Assembly (NCBI RefSeq): GCF_020229735.1 | Contig: NZ_CP083455.1 | Coordinates: 176,001 to 240,000, forward strand | Reading direction: 5' to 3' | DNA: 64,000 bases | From: Deinococcus taeanensis | GTDB lineage: Bacteria; Deinococcota; Deinococci; Deinococcales; Deinococcaceae | Part shown: positions 63,078 through 64,000 of the stretch, in pieces | Layout of the letters: the number at the start of each line of letters is the position of its first letter | Numbering within the stretch: position 1 is the first letter of the stretch | Made by a program: the position numbers and the translations under genes | The notes under the pieces: model-generated | The model's input: only the letters and a program-made list of their open reading frames with translations | What the model was told of the DNA's origin: nothing | The model's database searches: none

Positions 63078-64000
63078 TCAGGGGGAGCCCCGGCCGCGCC
63101 ACCATCTCAGGTTGGCGCGGATCAGCGGGCCGCTGAGGTCCGGGTCGGCCGGCAGGTCGTCCGGGGCGAACCACCGGGCTTCCAGCACCTCGGTCTGCTG
63201 CGGCCTGAGGATTCCCGTCACGCCGCGGGCCCGGTACAGCACGCTGATGAAATCCACCACGTCACCATTCGGGTACGTGAAGCGGTACGCGGGTCCGTCA
63301 AACACTTCCAGCGGGTCCAGGTGCGCGGCGCTCAGCGCCGTCTCCTCGAACAGTTCCCGCGCGGCCGTCTGCGCGAACGTCTCGCCGGGCTCCAGGCTCC
63401 CGCCGGGCAGCGTCCACAGGCGCGTGTGCGCGTCCCGCAGCAGCAGCAGGTGCCCGCGATCATCCGTCACGAGAACGTTCGCGCCCGGCGCGAACCAGGG
63501 ATGATGACCGATGAACCGCCGCAACTCCCGCAGGTAATTCCCGGCGGGCGGTGGGGGCGGGGTGGGGGCCAGCGGCAGGGGGGGCAGCCCCGCGCGGGCC
63601 CGCAGGACGTTCATGCTGGCGCGGTTGGCGTTGTTGCTCAGGCGGGGCAGGTCATCCAGGGCGAACCACCGCAGGTCCAGCGTTTCCCCGCTGTCGTCCG
63701 GCTGTGCGTACTCCAGCGCCGAGGCCGGCAGGGTGCCGTACGCCCGCATGCCCACGATGTAGATCTCATGCCCATTCGGGTAGCGGTGAAACAGGGCCGG
63801 GCCGTCCTGCAGGCCCTCCGTGACGGGCAGCAGACGCAGGTCCGGGCAGCCCAGGCCGGTTTCCTCCATCAGTTCACGCCGCGCGCCGGTCAGGAAGTCC
63901 TCCCCGGGGTTCAGGGCGCCGCCCGGTTCACTCCACAGTCCGTCATCGCCGCGCCGCTGCAGCAGCACGCGCTCCTGCTCATCCTGCAGCAGGACGCCCA
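63078..64000 (-). CDS. Tandem Nudix-domain protein (5' end outside the window)
   Basis: The frame is open to the window edge and gives at least 307 residues. Two Nudix domains lie in a row: GGALNPGEDFLTGARRELME with ETGLG, and GGSLEPGETFAQTAARELFE with ETALS, where Ala replaces the box Gly. Each half also repeats the motif with YPNG (RYPNGHEIY, TYPNGDVVD) and a closing WFA-DDLP, so the gene is an internal duplication or fusion. The second half starts with YLRELRRFIGHHPWF, which probably also heads the first half beyond the edge. Confidence 0.88.
   Translation of the reverse strand, partial: GVLLQDEQERVLLQRRGDDGLWSEPGGALNPGEDFLTGARRELMEETGLGCPDLRLLPVTEGLQDGPALFHRYPNGHEIYIVGMRAYGTLPASALEYAQPDDSGETLDLRWFALDDLPRLSNNANRASMNVLRARAGLPPLPLAPTPPPPPAGNYLRELRRFIGHHPWFAPGANVLVTDDRGHLLLLRDAHTRLWTLPGGSLEPGETFAQTAARELFEETALSAAHLDPLEVFDGPAYRFTYPNGDVVDFISVLYRARGVTGILRPQQTEVLEARWFAPDDLPADPDLSGPLIRANLRWWRGRGSP

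Overview
The window reads as chromosomal DNA of a Deinococcus-type bacterium. The evidence is high GC, dense short-spaced genes, a B12-dependent class II ribonucleotide reductase with NrdR, a quinoprotein-style Ser/Thr kinase like Deinococcus RqkA, several Nudix proteins, and many start codons preceded 6-7 nt upstream by a TANNNT -10 hexamer. The last feature is the leaderless-mRNA signature described for Deinococcus. The genus call is inference from these traits; no search was run.

Layout. 1-3320: catalase N-terminus, tRNA-Leu(UAA), PHP phosphoesterase, lipid-kinase-like protein and a frameshifted small membrane gene. 3344-9565: nrdJ with paired NrdR-box candidates, gpsA with a methyltransferase, a lipoprotein and a DUF1802 protein. 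9628-11515: the only clearly mobile and decayed patch, an IS3-family element abutting an IS630-family transposase remnant, then a broken type IV pilin gene. 11930-15526: dnaB, a Nudix gene, a zinc-ribbon protein, an SDR-like protein and nrdR. 15875-20617: a five-gene branched-chain amino acid ABC operon headed by a 10-codon ORF. 20747-30693: acyltransferase, EVE, PadR/HAAS pair, HtrA-like protease, aldose epimerase, rlmB, tRNA-Lys(CUU), folC, comM-like and tatA.

30793-43715: the RqkA-like kinase, a TPR-GGDEF protein, an ABC-2 exporter, CoxD/CoxE/CoxG/MocA-like accessory genes without a visible molybdenum hydroxylase, an internally deleted M24 peptidase and two metallophosphoesterases. 43716-50382: gltB and gltD with a long leader. 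50436-58501: an NTF2-like gene with two compensating frameshifts, HD-GYP, glyA, GADEF-EAL, a cation/proton antiporter and a lamin-tail lipoprotein. 58578-62807: pheS, a Nudix gene and pheT behind an apparent attenuator with a leader peptide. 63078-64000: a tandem Nudix protein running off the window.

The genes are mostly core metabolism and information processing. No defence island, prophage or CRISPR array was seen. The most interesting signals are regulatory: the pheS attenuator, paired NrdR boxes laid over the nrdJ promoter, and short ORFs translationally coupled to livG and to the mocA-like gene. There is also an unusual number of single-base lesions in otherwise recognisable genes, which may be real decay or sequence errors.
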